DNA of 7,399 bases from Bacteroidales bacterium UBA6360 (GTDB lineage: Bacteria; Bacteroidota; Bacteroidia; Bacteroidales; UBA932): contig DJRM01000032.1 in assembly GCA_002440085.1 (NCBI GenBank), positions 61,367 to 68,765 on the forward strand, in the 5' to 3' direction. Position 1 is the first letter of the stretch; every line of letters begins with the position of its first letter. The position numbers were made by a program, and so were the translations under genes. This document shows, in pieces, positions 1 through 5,770 of the stretch. Below the pieces are notes generated by a model. The model had not been told where the DNA came from. It saw only the letters and a list, made by a program, of their open reading frames with translations, and searched no databases.

Positions 1-1822
1 GAAGCTCAGGCATGACCGCCGATGTGTCTATATGACAGCAGGTAAGGGTCTCGAAACGCAGCCATTCGCCGAACTCGTTGCAGCCCGTAGGATTAATGTC
101 CGGAATGCGGTCTGGAATGGTGAGGAGCACATTCTCGTGACGTATGCCGTGCATGCCCTCGCGGTAGAGCCCGGGCTCGTTGGACGTTATCATGCCCGGT
201 AGCAGCGGCTGGGGGTTGAAGTTCTGACGAATGTCCTGGGGGCCTTCGTGGACGCCGAGATAGTAGCCGATGCCGTGACCTGTGCCGTGGCCGAAATTTC
301 GTCTTGCCTTCCACAGCGGTTCGCGGGCAAGGGCATCAATCTGGCAGCCGGCCGTGCCTTTCGGGAATACGGCCATAGACAGGTCAATCATTCCCTTGAG
401 AACGAGGGTGTAGTCCTCGCGTTCAAGTTCGGTGCACGGTCCCATAGGGACTGTTCTGGTTATATCAGTCGTGCCGGTGAGGTACTGTCCGCCGGAGTCC
501 ACAAGGTAGAGCCCGCGGCCTTCGATGATCCTCGAACCGTTTGCAGGAGTGACATAATGAGGCAGGGCAGCGGACGGACCATAGGCGGATATGTTCTCGA
601 AACTGTCTCCTCGATAGCCGGGAATCTCGGCACGAAGGGAACTGAGTTTCAGCGACGCGTCCCATTCGCGCACAGGTTCGGCATCGCCCCGTTCTGCAGC
701 CGCAACGCTTTCCCCAAGCCATTTGAGGAAACGCTCCACGGCAAGCCCATCCTCTATGAAAGTCTCGCGAAGGCGTTCTATCTCAGAGTCTTCCTTGACG
801 GCCTTGCGTAGAATGACCGGAGACTTGTCAAGGCGGAGAAGTGTGGAGCCGTCACCACCAGCCAGATAGACATTGTTCAGGAGGCTGTAAAGCTGCCAGT
901 TGAGTGACGAGGGGTCAGCAAAGAGAGACTCGTCAGAGCCGAGTTCTCCGAGAGCCGTCTCAACGGAACTGTAATCCTCAATGCTTATGTCATCCGCCGC
1001 GAGTTCCTCGAAGCTGTCGGCGGTGTCGCTGTCGTCATATCCGTCCTTCTTCACGAACCAGCGCACATTCTCCTGTGAGACAAGAAGATAGGAAATGACG
1101 TACGGATTACATTCAATGTCGTTTGCACGGACATTAAGCAGCCAGGCTATCTCGTCAAGCGAAGTGAGCAGAATATTGTCCACGGAACTCCGCAGCATCC
1201 ACTTTCGCAGCCACCCGATTTTGTATAGGCGGCTCTCCCCGCCGGAAATCTCGATGTCGAGAGTCTGCACCGGCGTTGTCGGAATCGCGGGACGGTCTGT
1301 CCAGAGCTGCCCAAGAAAATCCGGTCTGGAAATAATCTCATAGCGAAATTCATCGGAAGACGTGGCTCCGGAAAGTGCCGCGTCGATGTCCAAAACCTCC
1401 TCCGCGCTCCAGCATAGGCCATCGAGGACAAGGGAGAGTTTTCGCGGACAGGCTCCATTGCCAAGCCAGTAAGACGCGGCCGAAGGTGCTCCTATTATAT
1501 AATCTACATTCTCCGCAATCCACTGCGGAATAGGGACGGCATCCGGAACACGAAGTTTATGAAGTTCCACACCCGTTCCCTCAAGCTGTGCGTTTGCCTG
1601 AATGAAATAGCGTGTATCAGTCCAAAGCCCTGCGTGATTGCGCGTTATGACGACGCTTGCAGCCTCGCCGGTGAAGCCTGTCAACCATTCCGCCTGTTTC
1701 CAGCGGGCGGCCGGATATTCGCTGCAATGAGGGTCAGACGCTCCGACAAGCACTGCGTCCCAACCATTTTCTTTCATAAGCTCCCTGAGAGCCTGTATTC
1801 GTTCTGCGTGAATGTTTCCCAT
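1..1822 (-). CDS. Xaa-Pro aminopeptidase (aminopeptidase P, peptidase family M24B), 3' end outside window
   Basis: This metallopeptidase removes an N-terminal residue that precedes proline; it has no signal peptide, so a cytoplasmic role in peptide turnover is likely. My translation gives 607 residues without a stop, so the gene continues past base 1. The order is creatinase-type N domain (about 8-150), a second such domain (about 165-335), the pita-bread catalytic domain (about 345-570) and the start of the M24 C-terminal segment (GEWLRFETLT, 585-594). All five metal ligands expected for M24 are present: D442 (VDSGGQY), D453 (TTDITRT), H516 (GHGTGHGIG), E549 (SNEPGLY) and E563 (GIRHENV), plus H422 in LPHYVTP. 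The length fits the long three-domain form (near 600 residues, like eukaryotic XPNPEP1), not the E. coli PepP form (about 440), so probably only a few residues are missing. The ATG at 1822 is the first in frame after an upstream TAA. It follows hemW on the same strand after 93 bases. Confidence 0.93.
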   Translation of the reverse strand, partial: MGNIHAERIQALRELMKENGWDAVLVGASDPHCSEYPAARWKQAEWLTGFTGEAASVVITRNHAGLWTDTRYFIQANAQLEGTGVELHKLRVPDAVPIPQWIAENVDYIIGAPSAASYWLGNGACPRKLSLVLDGLCWSAEEVLDIDAALSGATSSDEFRYEIISRPDFLGQLWTDRPAIPTTPVQTLDIEISGGESRLYKIGWLRKWMLRSSVDNILLTSLDEIAWLLNVRANDIECNPYVISYLLVSQENVRWFVKKDGYDDSDTADSFEELAADDISIEDYSSVETALGELGSDESLFADPSSLNWQLYSLLNNVYLAGGDGSTLLRLDKSPVILRKAVKEDSEIERLRETFIEDGLAVERFLKWLGESVAAAERGDAEPVREWDASLKLSSLRAEIPGYRGDSFENISAYGPSAALPHYVTPANGSRIIEGRGLYLVDSGGQYLTGTTDITRTVPMGPCTELEREDYTLVLKGMIDLSMAVFPKGTAGCQIDALAREPLWKARRNFGHGTGHGIGYYLGVHEGPQDIRQNFNPQPLLPGMITSNEPGLYREGMHGIRHENVLLTIPDRIPDINPTGCNEFGEWLRFETLTCCHIDTSAVMPEL

Positions 1823-1915
1823 GATGTCTGACTTTAGTTCAAGTTATTTTTCACAAGCGTTTAATTGGCACTAAGTTAGTTCATATCAGCATAATATGCA
1901 AATGACAGCGACAAA

Positions 1916-3235
1916 CTATCCCAACAGTTCCGAAATTATGCCGTCCGATATGAAAAAGTATTTCTCGGGAATACGGTAATATGACGTTGCGCAGTCTCCA
2001 TTGGAACCGGAGTGTTCAGAACTGGCGAGGACAGGAGTGAGTCGTCCGGAAGAAATCGCCGAATCGAGGCGAGACTTGTCGCAGGCGGAGATGAGTTCAG
2101 GCAGCAGACAGCCACGGGAAGTCCTCAGACCGAGCATGATGTTCTCTATGCCCATCTGAACCGGCGAGAGCGTCTCGCTGCCGCATGCCCGCGAAACCAT
2201 TCTTTCGTGCCCTCCGCTTCCGTTTGGCGATGAAGGCGCACTCCCCCTATCGAGAATACCATTGTTTGCAGATGCTTCGAAAGTCTCAAGATAGAGATTC
2301 AGGTCCGGGTTGTTCCAGCTGCGGCACCGGCGGCCGTCCGGGAGAATGGACAGGGAATGCGCCCCAGGACCGAGGCCGACGTATGGAACGTGACTCCAGT
2401 AAGCCGAGTTGTGGACGGCCTCACGTCCAGGAAGAGCAAAATTGGAAATCTCGTAGTGATGGTAACCGGCTGCCGCAAGTTCCTCACACAGAATCTCATA
2501 CTGCCTTGCGCATGACTCGTCCGAAGCTTCAGCGCAGCGCCCGTCGGCAATCATTCTTTCCAGGGCCGAATCCGGCTCGACCGACAGCTGGTAGGCCGAT
2601 ATGTGGCTCGGAAGCACTCCAGAAGCGGAAATGTCAAGCGCGCGCAGAATTGTCTCGCGCCATAGCCGCTCATCCAAAAGCGGGAAATATCCGTCTTTTT
2701 CATGGTGGCGGGGAAGAAGTCCAGGCTGCGAACCTGCCAGAAGTTCAGGAAGCCCGAAAATCAGATCAATGCTGACGTTCCGGAAGCCGGAGCGTTCAAG
2801 AATCCTGTAGGCACGGACAGCCGTCTCCGCGTCATGCCTGCGGTTCATCCAGCGCAGGATCCCGTTGTCAAATGACTGCACGCCCATGCTCGCGCGCGTC
2901 ACGCCCATCCTCAGGAGGGCCTCGGCATACGCCTCGCCCCGCTGAGCCACGTCCTCCGGATTCAGTTCAACAGTGAATTCATCGAAATCTCGACTACCCG
3001 ACACCGCCTTGAGTGCCCCGACCACGCGGCAAAGCAAAGGCAGCGGCATCACCGATGGTGTGCCGCCGCCTATATAAAGCGTGTTCACGTCCCCCGTCGC
3101 CTCAAATTCCGGCTTTCTGCATTCTATCTCGTTCAACAATGCCTCAACATAACGGTCATAACAGGCCGAAGTCTCGGAATAGAATCCGCAGTAGGTGCAG
3201 AAAGACTTGCAGAACGGAATGTGGACGTAAATCAC
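1916..3235 (-). CDS. hemW: HemW, radical SAM haem chaperone (HemN-like, formerly annotated as oxygen-independent coproporphyrinogen III oxidase)
   Basis: HemW family members bind haem and a 4Fe-4S cluster and are thought to deliver haem to respiratory enzymes in the cytoplasm. The 439-residue product opens with the radical SAM cluster motif, C9-x3-C13-x2-C16, directly followed by G17-F18. It has the SAM-binding GGGTP at 56-60, the ELNPED stretch at 90-95, GVQSF at 118-122 and IDLIFGLP at 156-163. HNSAYW at 275-280 matches the HNxxYW haem-binding motif that separates HemW from true HemN, and GLGPGAHS follows at 287-294. The start is GTG at 3235; a TGA lies two codons upstream in frame, and no ATG comes before the cysteine motif, so this start is well fixed. 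The protein is about 60 residues longer than usual family members (near 375-380), with extra segments at roughly 166-188 and 328-356. It is preceded by the coiled-coil gene (64-base gap) and followed by the aminopeptidase. Confidence 0.94.
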   Translation of the reverse strand: MIYVHIPFCKSFCTYCGFYSETSACYDRYVEALLNEIECRKPEFEATGDVNTLYIGGGTPSVMPLPLLCRVVGALKAVSGSRDFDEFTVELNPEDVAQRGEAYAEALLRMGVTRASMGVQSFDNGILRWMNRRHDAETAVRAYRILERSGFRNVSIDLIFGLPELLAGSQPGLLPRHHEKDGYFPLLDERLWRETILRALDISASGVLPSHISAYQLSVEPDSALERMIADGRCAEASDESCARQYEILCEELAAAGYHHYEISNFALPGREAVHNSAYWSHVPYVGLGPGAHSLSILPDGRRCRSWNNPDLNLYLETFEASANNGILDRGSAPSSPNGSGGHERMVSRACGSETLSPVQMGIENIMLGLRTSRGCLLPELISACDKSRLDSAISSGRLTPVLASSEHSGSNGDCATSYYRIPEKYFFISDGIISELLG

Positions 3236-3299
3236 TGTTCAAATCGTTCTTTGGGAAAGCGTCCCGAAAGACACAGTAAAGAGTTGTGAGGCCCGAAAA

Positions 3300-4163
3300 T
3301 CAGCGAAGAAGAAGTTCCGCCGTTCCGAGAGACGACTGCTCCGTGTATGCCTCGACAGTGTAGACGCCTTTCACGCAGTCCTTCACTCCGTTGACATAAA
3401 TCACGATGTCTGTCTCCGTCCCTTGGTAGTCAACCTCGCGTGAAGCCGAACTTGCAAGAGTCTCGCCTCCGAACTCGAACGCCCTCTGCTCCGTGCCGGC
3501 AATCAGCACTCCTTCAGGGTCTTTCACGCGGATGTAAATTCTTATCGGCCCCTTAGGCGCAAGGTCGTTCTCGACAAGACTCAGGCGAGTCTGGAACTGC
3601 GCCACCCTGCTGCTGCGGTCCGTAACCTTTCCGGAAGCATTGTAGCCGGCAATCGAAAGTCCGCGAGCCTTGATGACGGAGCCTGTAGCAACCTGTGATG
3701 AAAGGCTCTCCACCGTCTTTGAAAGCTCCTCCGAACGCCTCTTGCTTTCGGCTGCGTCACGGCGTGCGGCTGCGGCGTCTGCAGTGAGCTTCTTGTTGAG
3801 AGTGTTGAGGGAGTCAATCTGAACGATGTAATTCTTCATTATGCTCCTCAGCGTCCCGAGTTCCTTCTCGTACTGACGCATCTTCCTGCGGTTGGTTGCG
3901 TCCGTCTGCTTTATCCTCTCAATCAGCTGGTTGACCTCCTCGCGGGACGAGTCGAGCTGCGAATTGATTGTGTCATAATCAGATGACAGAGTCGCGTAGT
4001 CGCTCTGAAGGGCAAGCATCTGCTCCGTCAGTTCCTGTTTTTCCTCTTGAAGTTCGCTCACGAGCGAAGACTTCTGAATCCAGATATACGCCAGGACGCC
4101 GGCCAGAATGACCGCCACCGCAACGAGGGCGTATGTCACTTTCTTAAGACTGTTCTGTTCCAT
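3300..4163 (-). CDS. Membrane-anchored coiled-coil protein, function unknown
   Basis: I do not recognise a named family. The 287-residue product has a short N-terminal cytoplasmic stretch, one hydrophobic segment at about 9-28 (YALVAVAVILAGVLAYIWI) and then a long charged, Glu/Gln/Ser-rich helix with heptad-like spacing at about 34-158. A compact C-terminal domain follows at about 162-287, rich in alternating beta-like stretches (PIRIYIRVKDPEG, TDIVIYVNGV, GVYTVEAYTE). The predicted layout is an inner-membrane anchor with a periplasmic coiled-coil stalk and a beta-rich head; an uncleaved anchor is more likely than a signal peptide because no cleavage site is evident. Such architecture suits a scaffold or envelope-spanning adaptor, but that is inference from shape only. 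ATG at 4163 directly precedes the anchor segment. The gene heads the minus-strand run that continues with hemW, and it is divergent from the two-membrane-segment gene at 4294. Confidence 0.85.
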   Translation of the reverse strand: MEQNSLKKVTYALVAVAVILAGVLAYIWIQKSSLVSELQEEKQELTEQMLALQSDYATLSSDYDTINSQLDSSREEVNQLIERIKQTDATNRRKMRQYEKELGTLRSIMKNYIVQIDSLNTLNKKLTADAAAARRDAAESKRRSEELSKTVESLSSQVATGSVIKARGLSIAGYNASGKVTDRSSRVAQFQTRLSLVENDLAPKGPIRIYIRVKDPEGVLIAGTEQRAFEFGGETLASSASREVDYQGTETDIVIYVNGVKDCVKGVYTVEAYTEQSSLGTAELLLR

Positions 4164-4213
4164 AATGTGTACCGTTTTGTTGATATTACGTTTTGTGTTT
4201 TCGTAAATATGAG

Positions 4214-4245
4214 TGCGAATTTACGCAAAATATGCGAATTTGCGC
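4214..4245. repeat. Imperfect tandem repeat in the divergent intergenic region
   Basis: A 13-base unit, TGCGAATTTaCGC at 4214-4226 and TGCGAATTTgCGC at 4233-4245, occurs twice with a 19-base period and one mismatch. The second unit ends immediately before the -7 box of the rightward promoter. Position and spacing would suit an operator with two sites, but no regulator is encoded in the window and chance cannot be excluded in this AT-rich region. Confidence 0.5.
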
Positions 4246-4253
4246 TATATTTG
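4246..4253 (+). promoter_or_regulatory. Bacteroides-type -7 box (TATATTTG) for the gene at 4294
   Basis: TATATTTG matches TAnnTTTG fully and lies 40 bases before the ATG at 4294, giving a leader of about 33 bases. A clear TTTG -33 element is lacking; the closest is TTTA at 4220-4223, with a 22-base spacer. I found no equally good match facing the minus-strand gene at 4163. Confidence 0.6.
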
Positions 4254-4293
4254 CGGACGTCAGAAAAATATAAACCCATAAAATTTCATCAAA

Positions 4294-4776
4294 ATGAAAC
4301 CTGCCGTAAGATATATCATCCGGGCCGTCAAGTATTTCTGCTGGTTCGCAATTTTGTTCACACTGATTATCAGCGCACTCGCGTTCACAAAGTTCGTGCC
4401 CACAGAAAACGGGGTGGAGGGACTGTTCGTCCACGGATGGAAGTCAATTCTCGAAATATGCGGCGTCTTCCTGGTATTCTCCGCACTCTATCCAAAGTTC
4501 GGCTACCAGAAAAGGCAGGTCAGCATCCCCGGCGAATGGAGCGAGGTCTCCGCTGAGGTAAAGGAATATTTCGCCGACCGCGGAGACTACCTCCTCGAAA
4601 GCGAAACTCCGGAGAAACTCTGTTTCCGCGCCCGCCGCGTCGGAGTCAGAATCGCCCGCCTCTGGGAAGACCGCCTCACAGTCACTCCCGTTTTCGGCGG
4701 CGTCGAGATCGAAGGACCGGCGAAGGACTTGGCGCGCATCGTCTCTCACATGGAATACAAACTTCGGGGCGAATAA
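4294..4776 (+). CDS. Small protein with two membrane segments, function unknown
   Basis: I do not recognise a named family. The 160-residue product has a basic N-terminus (MKPAVRYIIR), a hydrophobic segment at about 14-33 (FCWFAILFTLIISALAF), a short loop with FVHGW at 45-49, a second hydrophobic segment at about 50-66, and then a soluble tail of some 90 residues. The tail is mixed alpha/beta and charged, with FRARRVGVRIARLWEDRLTV at 111-130 and VEIEGPAKDLARIV at 137-150. The positive N-terminus and the positive YQKR after the second segment suggest both ends face the cytoplasm. The ATG at 4294 lies 40 bases after an exact TAnnTTTG box. GC-rich third positions match the left-hand genes, so it looks native. 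It stands alone on its strand. The first bases of this gene and its leader recur at 7137-7164, next to the truncated lipoprotein copy. Confidence 0.83.
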   Translation: MKPAVRYIIRAVKYFCWFAILFTLIISALAFTKFVPTENGVEGLFVHGWKSILEICGVFLVFSALYPKFGYQKRQVSIPGEWSEVSAEVKEYFADRGDYLLESETPEKLCFRARRVGVRIARLWEDRLTVTPVFGGVEIEGPAKDLARIVSHMEYKLRGE

Positions 4777-4794
4777 AAAGCGGTCTGCGGCGTT

Positions 4795-4854
4795 GGACGG
4801 ATTGATGAAATCCTCACAGCCGCCAAGGCTGCTGCGGTTTCATCTTCACCGTCC
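4795..4854. repeat. Large imperfect inverted repeat, possible terminator of the gene at 4294
   Basis: GGACGG (4795-4800) and GATGAAA (4804-4810) pair with TTTCATC (4838-4844) and CCGTCC (4849-4854), giving 13 base pairs with a small asymmetric internal loop. The top contains a second small stem, CAGCC/GGCTG. It starts 18 bases after the stop codon at 4776, which suits a 3'-end structure. However, the nearest T-run (CTTTTTC, about 15 bases after the stem) is too far for a standard intrinsic terminator. Confidence 0.5.
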
Positions 4855-4902
4855 GCCTTGCATCCCATCTTTTTCTTCGCCCCTCTATCTAAGCTATAAT
4901 AC

Positions 4903-4938
4903 ACAATATTTATATTGTACAACACACATATTGTACAA
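4903..4938. repeat. Short palindromes and an 11-base direct repeat
   Basis: ACAATAT-TT-ATATTGT at 4903-4918 is a perfect inverted repeat. ATATTGTACAA occurs at 4912-4922 and again at 4928-4938, a 16-base period, so the palindrome TTGTACAA is present twice. No promoter for a neighbouring intact gene is evident here, and function is unknown. Confidence 0.55.
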
Positions 4939-4942
4939 AATC

Positions 4943-5047
4943 TCAAATATATTCAATGTCAGGCGCATAGAAGTCCTCGCCGAAGATGTGGACGAGAGGG
5001 ACTCCAAAAATTGAGCATTGGGAAACAAAATCGGGGTTGACCTCAGT
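4943..5047 (-). pseudogene. Probable remnant of the 3' end of an unidentified gene
   Basis: Read on the minus strand, this stretch encodes 34 residues ending PLVHIFGEDFYAPDIEYI and then TGA. Codon choice favours C or G in the third position (GTC, AAC, CCC, TTC, GGC, GAC), as in the GC-rich left-hand genes and unlike its AT-rich surroundings, which argues for formerly coding DNA. The frame stays open up to a TAA at 5096-5098, but there is no start codon and it runs straight through the lipoprotein terminator, so it cannot be an intact gene. I do not recognise the family. It could be an old C-terminal fragment left by a rearrangement; a chance open frame is the alternative. Confidence 0.4.
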
Positions 5048-5053
5048 AAAAGC

Positions 5054-5090
5054 AAAAAAAAGGGCTTGACTAATGATTTTAGTCAGACCC
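5054..5090 (-). terminator. Intrinsic terminator of the lipoprotein gene
   Basis: Read on the minus strand, a stem GGGT-C-TGACTAA / TTAGTCA-A-GCCC with a five-base loop is followed at once by eight T residues. TGACTAA and TTAGTCA pair perfectly and GGG/CCC closes the base. It begins about 34 bases after the stop codon at 5125. One arm with its T-run is duplicated at 7164-7181. Confidence 0.85.
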
Positions 5091-5124
5091 TTGATTTAAG
5101 GCATATATGCTTGATGTCCTGCGA

Positions 5125-5580
5125 TTACTTGACCTTTCTGAAATAGTATGTAGACCAACTATTTCCTTCCCAGCTATCATCATAGTCATCAGCCAGCACC
5201 AATTCAGAATTGGTCAGGCGAGACACGTTACAACTCTCAAACACGACAGTCAACTTCTTCGAGTCCCTATCAAACGCATAGGATACAGCGCCTGTCTCTT
5301 TTGTTCCGTCCTCACCAACTAATTCATAAGTCATTGTCCCGCCATTATTGAATGTCAAATATACTTGCTCATCAACGGTATTATTGTCATACACCACGAC
5401 GTCACCGGCCTTGTGCTCTACACCATCGTAGTCTTTACAGTCTTTCACATAGTGATCCTCCACACGATAGAGCTCCCACTTGCCGATCAAATTCCTCTTA
5501 CTTCCGACATAATCCTTGCTGCACGAGCTGAACGATAATGCCGCAATGCAGCACACCGCAAAATAAATCAATTTTTTCAT
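5125..5580 (-). CDS. Lipocalin-like lipoprotein
   Basis: The 151-residue product has a lipoprotein signal peptide, MKKLIYFAVCCIAALSFSSC, with C20 as the likely lipidated residue, so the mature protein should sit in the outer or inner membrane facing the periplasm or surface. The mature part begins with LIGKWELYRV (31-40), typical of the small lipocalin-like domains common in Bacteroidota, and ends in beta-like strands (ELVLADDY, STYYFRKVK); ligand and role are unknown. The frame extends upstream to an ATG at 5646, but a promoter lies at 5617-5647, between the two ATGs, and only the ATG at 5580 gives a proper signal peptide, so I chose 5580. A strong terminator follows at 5054-5090. The gene is divergent from the ATPase gene. 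A 3'-truncated paralogue lies at 7119-7399. A DNA stretch near residues 45-61 is almost identical between the copies, while the part after residue 63 differs. Confidence 0.88.
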   Translation of the reverse strand: MKKLIYFAVCCIAALSFSSCSKDYVGSKRNLIGKWELYRVEDHYVKDCKDYDGVEHKAGDVVVYDNNTVDEQVYLTFNNGGTMTYELVGEDGTKETGAVSYAFDRDSKKLTVVFESCNVSRLTNSELVLADDYDDSWEGNSWSTYYFRKVK

Positions 5581-5610
5581 TTTGTTTTGATTTTTAATAG
5601 GTTTTAAAAT

Positions 5611-5713
5611 TTTCGGCAAATATACCCCCCCTTTTGGAAAAAGCAAGAGTTTCCATAAAAAACGGGTTGACTTTCCGGAATAAATTTTCGGGGAGAGGGT
5701 ATATTTTCAGAAA
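5611..5713. repeat. 17-base inverted repeat in the divergent promoter region
   Basis: Bases 5611-5627 and the reverse complement of 5697-5713 agree at 15 of 17 positions: TTTCgGcAAATATACCC against TTTCtGaAAATATACCC. The core AAATATACCC / GGGTATATTT is exact, and 69 bases separate the arms. The left arm contains the -7 box of the lipoprotein promoter. The right arm carries TATATTTT, a near -7 box facing the ATPase gene. A direct repeat, AAATTTTCGG, also occurs at 5607-5616 and 5682-5691. Possible meanings are paired operator sites, a duplicated promoter or a small invertible segment. Confidence 0.6.
5617..5647 (-). promoter_or_regulatory. Bacteroides-type promoter of the lipoprotein gene
   Basis: On the minus strand, CTTG (5647-5644) is followed by a 19-base spacer and TATATTTG (5624-5617), an exact TAnnTTTG -7 box with a three-of-four -33 element. 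Transcription would start near 5610, about 30 bases before the ATG at 5580. The spacer contains a run of seven G (5631-5625) directly against the -7 box. Confidence 0.72.
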
Positions 5714-5718
5714 TAAAA

Positions 5719-5750
5719 TTTGCGGGACAGCCTTATTTTTCTTACATTAG
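5719..5750 (+). promoter_or_regulatory. Bacteroides-type promoter of the ATPase gene
   Basis: TTTG at 5719-5722, a 20-base spacer and TACATTAG at 5743-5750 (seven of eight to TAnnTTTG) lie 20 bases before the ATG at 5771. The predicted transcript starts near 5757 with a very short leader. Confidence 0.55.
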
Positions 5751-5770
5751 CAGTTGTAAATCACAGGCTT

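Larger units (their letters stand above)
4777..5124. other. Gene-poor stretch of about 350 bases
   Basis: No intact gene is supported here. From left to right it holds a large imperfect hairpin (4795-4854), short AT-rich palindromic repeats (4903-4938), a minus-strand reading frame that looks like a gene remnant (4943-5047) and the terminator of the lipoprotein gene (5054-5090). The AT-richer part of the window begins inside this stretch, at about 4890, so it probably marks the edge of a rearranged region. Confidence 0.6.

Noticed and set aside
248..811. Plus-strand open frame of 187 codons
   Set aside because: It lies wholly inside the aminopeptidase gene on the other strand, whose metal ligands and domain order are clear; its translation has no recognisable motif.
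1823..1915. Possible separate promoter of the aminopeptidase gene
   Set aside because: I found no convincing TTTG/TAnnTTTG pair on the minus strand in these 93 bases; the nearest match lacks proper spacing.
2185..2775. Plus-strand open frame of 196 codons
   Set aside because: It is antisense to hemW, rich in Arg/Ser/Pro as expected for a shadow frame in GC-rich DNA, and shows no domain.
3236..3299. Direct repeat TTTCGGG between the coiled-coil gene and hemW
   Set aside because: Only seven bases long, no stem-loop or T-run, so neither a terminator nor a regulatory site is supported.
4895..4900. TATAAT resembling an E. coli -10 box
   Set aside because: Housekeeping promoters in Bacteroidota do not use this pattern, there is no -35 partner, and no gene follows on the plus strand.
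4746..4946. Minus-strand open frame of 66 codons over the hairpin region
   Set aside because: It overlaps the end of the 4294 gene and the hairpin, has low-complexity Ala-rich content and no promoter.
5581..5646. Upstream ATG at 5646 as the start of the lipoprotein
   Set aside because: It would put 22 residues before the signal peptide and lies within or upstream of the predicted promoter (5617-5647).
5720..5770. TTG at 5720 as the start of the ATPase gene
   Set aside because: It overlaps the predicted -33 element; the 17 added residues are not family-like, and the ATG at 5771 fits the usual N-terminus.
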